DNA of 22,847 nucleotides, from contig CAZYZQ010000026.1 in the NCBI GenBank assembly GCA_964652075.1, positions 1-22,847 on the forward strand, given 5' to 3'. The position numbers and the translations under genes are program-made. The notes beneath the pieces were generated by a model. That model was given only the letters and a program-made list of their open reading frames with translations. It did no database searches and was not told the DNA's origin. The stretch comes from CAZYZQ01 sp964652075 (lineage in GTDB: Bacteria; Bacillota; Clostridia; Oscillospirales; Oscillospiraceae). Shown here piece by piece: positions 21,574 through 22,847 of the stretch (the first letter of the stretch is position 1; every line of letters starts with the position of its first letter).

Positions 21574-22847
21574 TACCGGACGCCCCCTTTCTGATTGGCA
21601 TAGAATGCCTCGACCTCCGCCTGCTCGCGGTGCATGCCCTTCTCCTCCATCTGGGCGATGGCACGGAGCATCCGGTCATAGTCCACGGGCATGATCTTCT
21701 TAAAGAGGGGCAGATAGTGGTCGAAGTCCGCGAGGATCTGCGCGCCGCGCTGCGAATTTGTCGCGGCTACGTGCGCCTCGATGAGGCTTCTCAGCTCCTC
21801 AATGTCGTGCTTTTCCGTCAGAAGCTCCATACTGACGAGATCCTTGTTCAGGCGGGTGTACAGATCGCGGTGCTCGTCGAGCACGTAGGCCACGCCGCCG
21901 GACATGCCGGCCGCGAAGTTCTTGCCGGTCGGGCCTAGCACCACGGCCTTGCCGCCCGTCATGTACTCGCAGCCGTGGTCGCCGACGCCCTCGACAACAG
22001 CGGTTGCACCGGAGTTGCGGACGCAGAAGCGCTCGCCCGCGCGGCCCGCGATGAACGCGCAGCCGGAGGTCGCGCCGTAGAGCGCCACATTGCCGACAAT
22101 GATGTTCTCCGCGGCGGAAAACGGCGCCTGCTTCGGCGGGTAGAGCGCAAGGCGGCCGCCGGAGAGGCCCTTGCCGAAGTAGTCGTTGGCGTCGCCCTCC
22201 AGCTCCAGCGTCAGCCCCTTCGGGATGAACGCGCCGAAGGACTGGCCGCCGCCGCCCGTACAGTGGACGGTGATCGTGTCATCCGGCAGGGAGCTGCCGA
22301 ATTTTCTGGTGATATCCGAACCGAGAATGGTGCCGAGCGTGCGGTCTGTCGACGAGACAGAGATCTGTACCCGCGATTTCGTGCCGTCTTTCAGGGCGGC
22401 CTTCAGCTTCTTTTCCAGCACACGCAGATCGACGGTACTCTCAAGCTGGAAATCATAGACGTCGGCGGGATCGAAATGCGTCTTCTCCGCGCCCGCGAAT
22501 GGGTTCCCGAGGATCTCCGACAGATCGACCGTCTCCGCGCGGGCATTGACCGCCGGAGTGCGCTTTTCCAGAAGATCCGTGCGGCCGACCAGCTCGTCGA
22601 CCGTGCGCACGCCGAGCTTCGCCATGTACTCGCGCAGCTCCGAAGCGATGAAGCGCATGAAGTTCTCCACATACTCCGGCTTGCCGGTGAAGCGCTTGCG
22701 CAGCTCCGGGTTCTGGGTCGCAACACCGACCGGGCAGGTGTCGAGGTTACAGACACGCATCATAACGCAGCCCATCGTGACCAGCGGGGCGGTGGCAAAG
22801 CCGAACTCCTCCGCGCCCAACATACAGGCGATGGCGACGTCGCGGCC
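21573..22847 (-). CDS. gltB: Glutamate synthase large (alpha) subunit, C-terminal part
   Basis: The frame is open to the window edge (GRDVAIAC at its start), giving the last 424 residues of a protein of about 1500. The 3Fe-4S cluster motif C-x5-C-x4-C is present (GCVMMRVCNLDTCPVG, residues 26-41 of the fragment). The rest is the GXGXG beta-helix domain, with repeated gly-rich turns such as GGGGQSFGAF, GKGLSGGRL, GNVALYGATSG and GMSGGVAYV. The glutaminase and FMN-binding parts lie beyond the window. It is co-transcribed with gltD. No odd feature was seen. Confidence 0.95.
   Translation of the reverse strand, partial: GRDVAIACMLGAEEFGFATAPLVTMGCVMMRVCNLDTCPVGVATQNPELRKRFTGKPEYVENFMRFIASELREYMAKLGVRTVDELVGRTDLLEKRTPAVNARAETVDLSEILGNPFAGAEKTHFDPADVYDFQLESTVDLRVLEKKLKAALKDGTKSRVQISVSSTDRTLGTILGSDITRKFGSSLPDDTITVHCTGGGGQSFGAFIPKGLTLELEGDANDYFGKGLSGGRLALYPPKQAPFSAAENIIVGNVALYGATSGCAFIAGRAGERFCVRNSGATAVVEGVGDHGCEYMTGGKAVVLGPTGKNFAAGMSGGVAYVLDEHRDLYTRLNKDLVSMELLTEKHDIEELRSLIEAHVAATNSQRGAQILADFDHYLPLFKKIMPVDYDRMLRAIAQMEEKGMHREQAEVEAFYANQKGGVR

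Overview
The window looks like chromosome from a high-GC, SLH-decorated, Gram-positive-type anaerobe of the Clostridia, most likely an Oscillospiraceae-like gut bacterium. This is an inference from gene content: LplB/YtcP-type sugar permeases without an ATPase, DUF3842, an ECF S-component, SLH domains, lipoprotein signal peptides and strong AGGAGG ribosome binding sites. No rRNA, tRNA, insertion sequence, phage gene or CRISPR array was seen.

Layout. (1) 1-2275: a RidA gene followed without a gap by the start of a PLP aminotransferase (cut by the window edge), divergent from a MATE efflux pump. (2) 2276-2571: intergenic DNA with a REP-like palindromic element and a terminator hairpin. (3) 2572-8799, minus strand: a five-gene fructan/sucrose operon, read as two ABC permeases, a lipoprotein binding protein, a GH32 beta-fructosidase and a PfkB fructokinase. 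(4) 8800-9237: a divergent control region with LacI-type operators, promoters and a promoter-proximal terminator hairpin. (5) 9238-12296, plus strand: the LacI regulator and three trailing genes of unknown function (membrane-anchored protein, lipoprotein, polytopic membrane protein). (6) 12355-19409, minus strand: a compact six-gene cluster read as ECF S-component, MoxR ATPase, DUF58, DUF4129-like membrane protein, InlB-repeat lipoprotein, and an SLH-anchored 5'-nucleotidase-like protein whose metal-binding residues are missing. It has its own promoter and a structured leader ending in an attenuator. (7) 19594-20013: a DUF3842 protein with its own promoter. (8) 20107-22847, minus strand: gltD and the 3' part of gltB (glutamate synthase).

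How the parts fit. Region 3 makes a complete import-and-cleave route: oligosaccharide binding and uptake, cytoplasmic hydrolysis of fructosyl bonds, then fructose phosphorylation, under a local LacI repressor that probably also controls itself. The ATPase that must drive the transporter is not here and is presumably a shared MsmX/MsmK-type protein. Region 6 is the most unusual part. It joins a vitamin-type uptake component, a MoxR/DUF58 chaperone-like pair and two exported surface proteins in one transcription unit behind an orphan leader RNA. I infer an envelope-associated capture or uptake system of unknown substrate; the sequence does not prove this.
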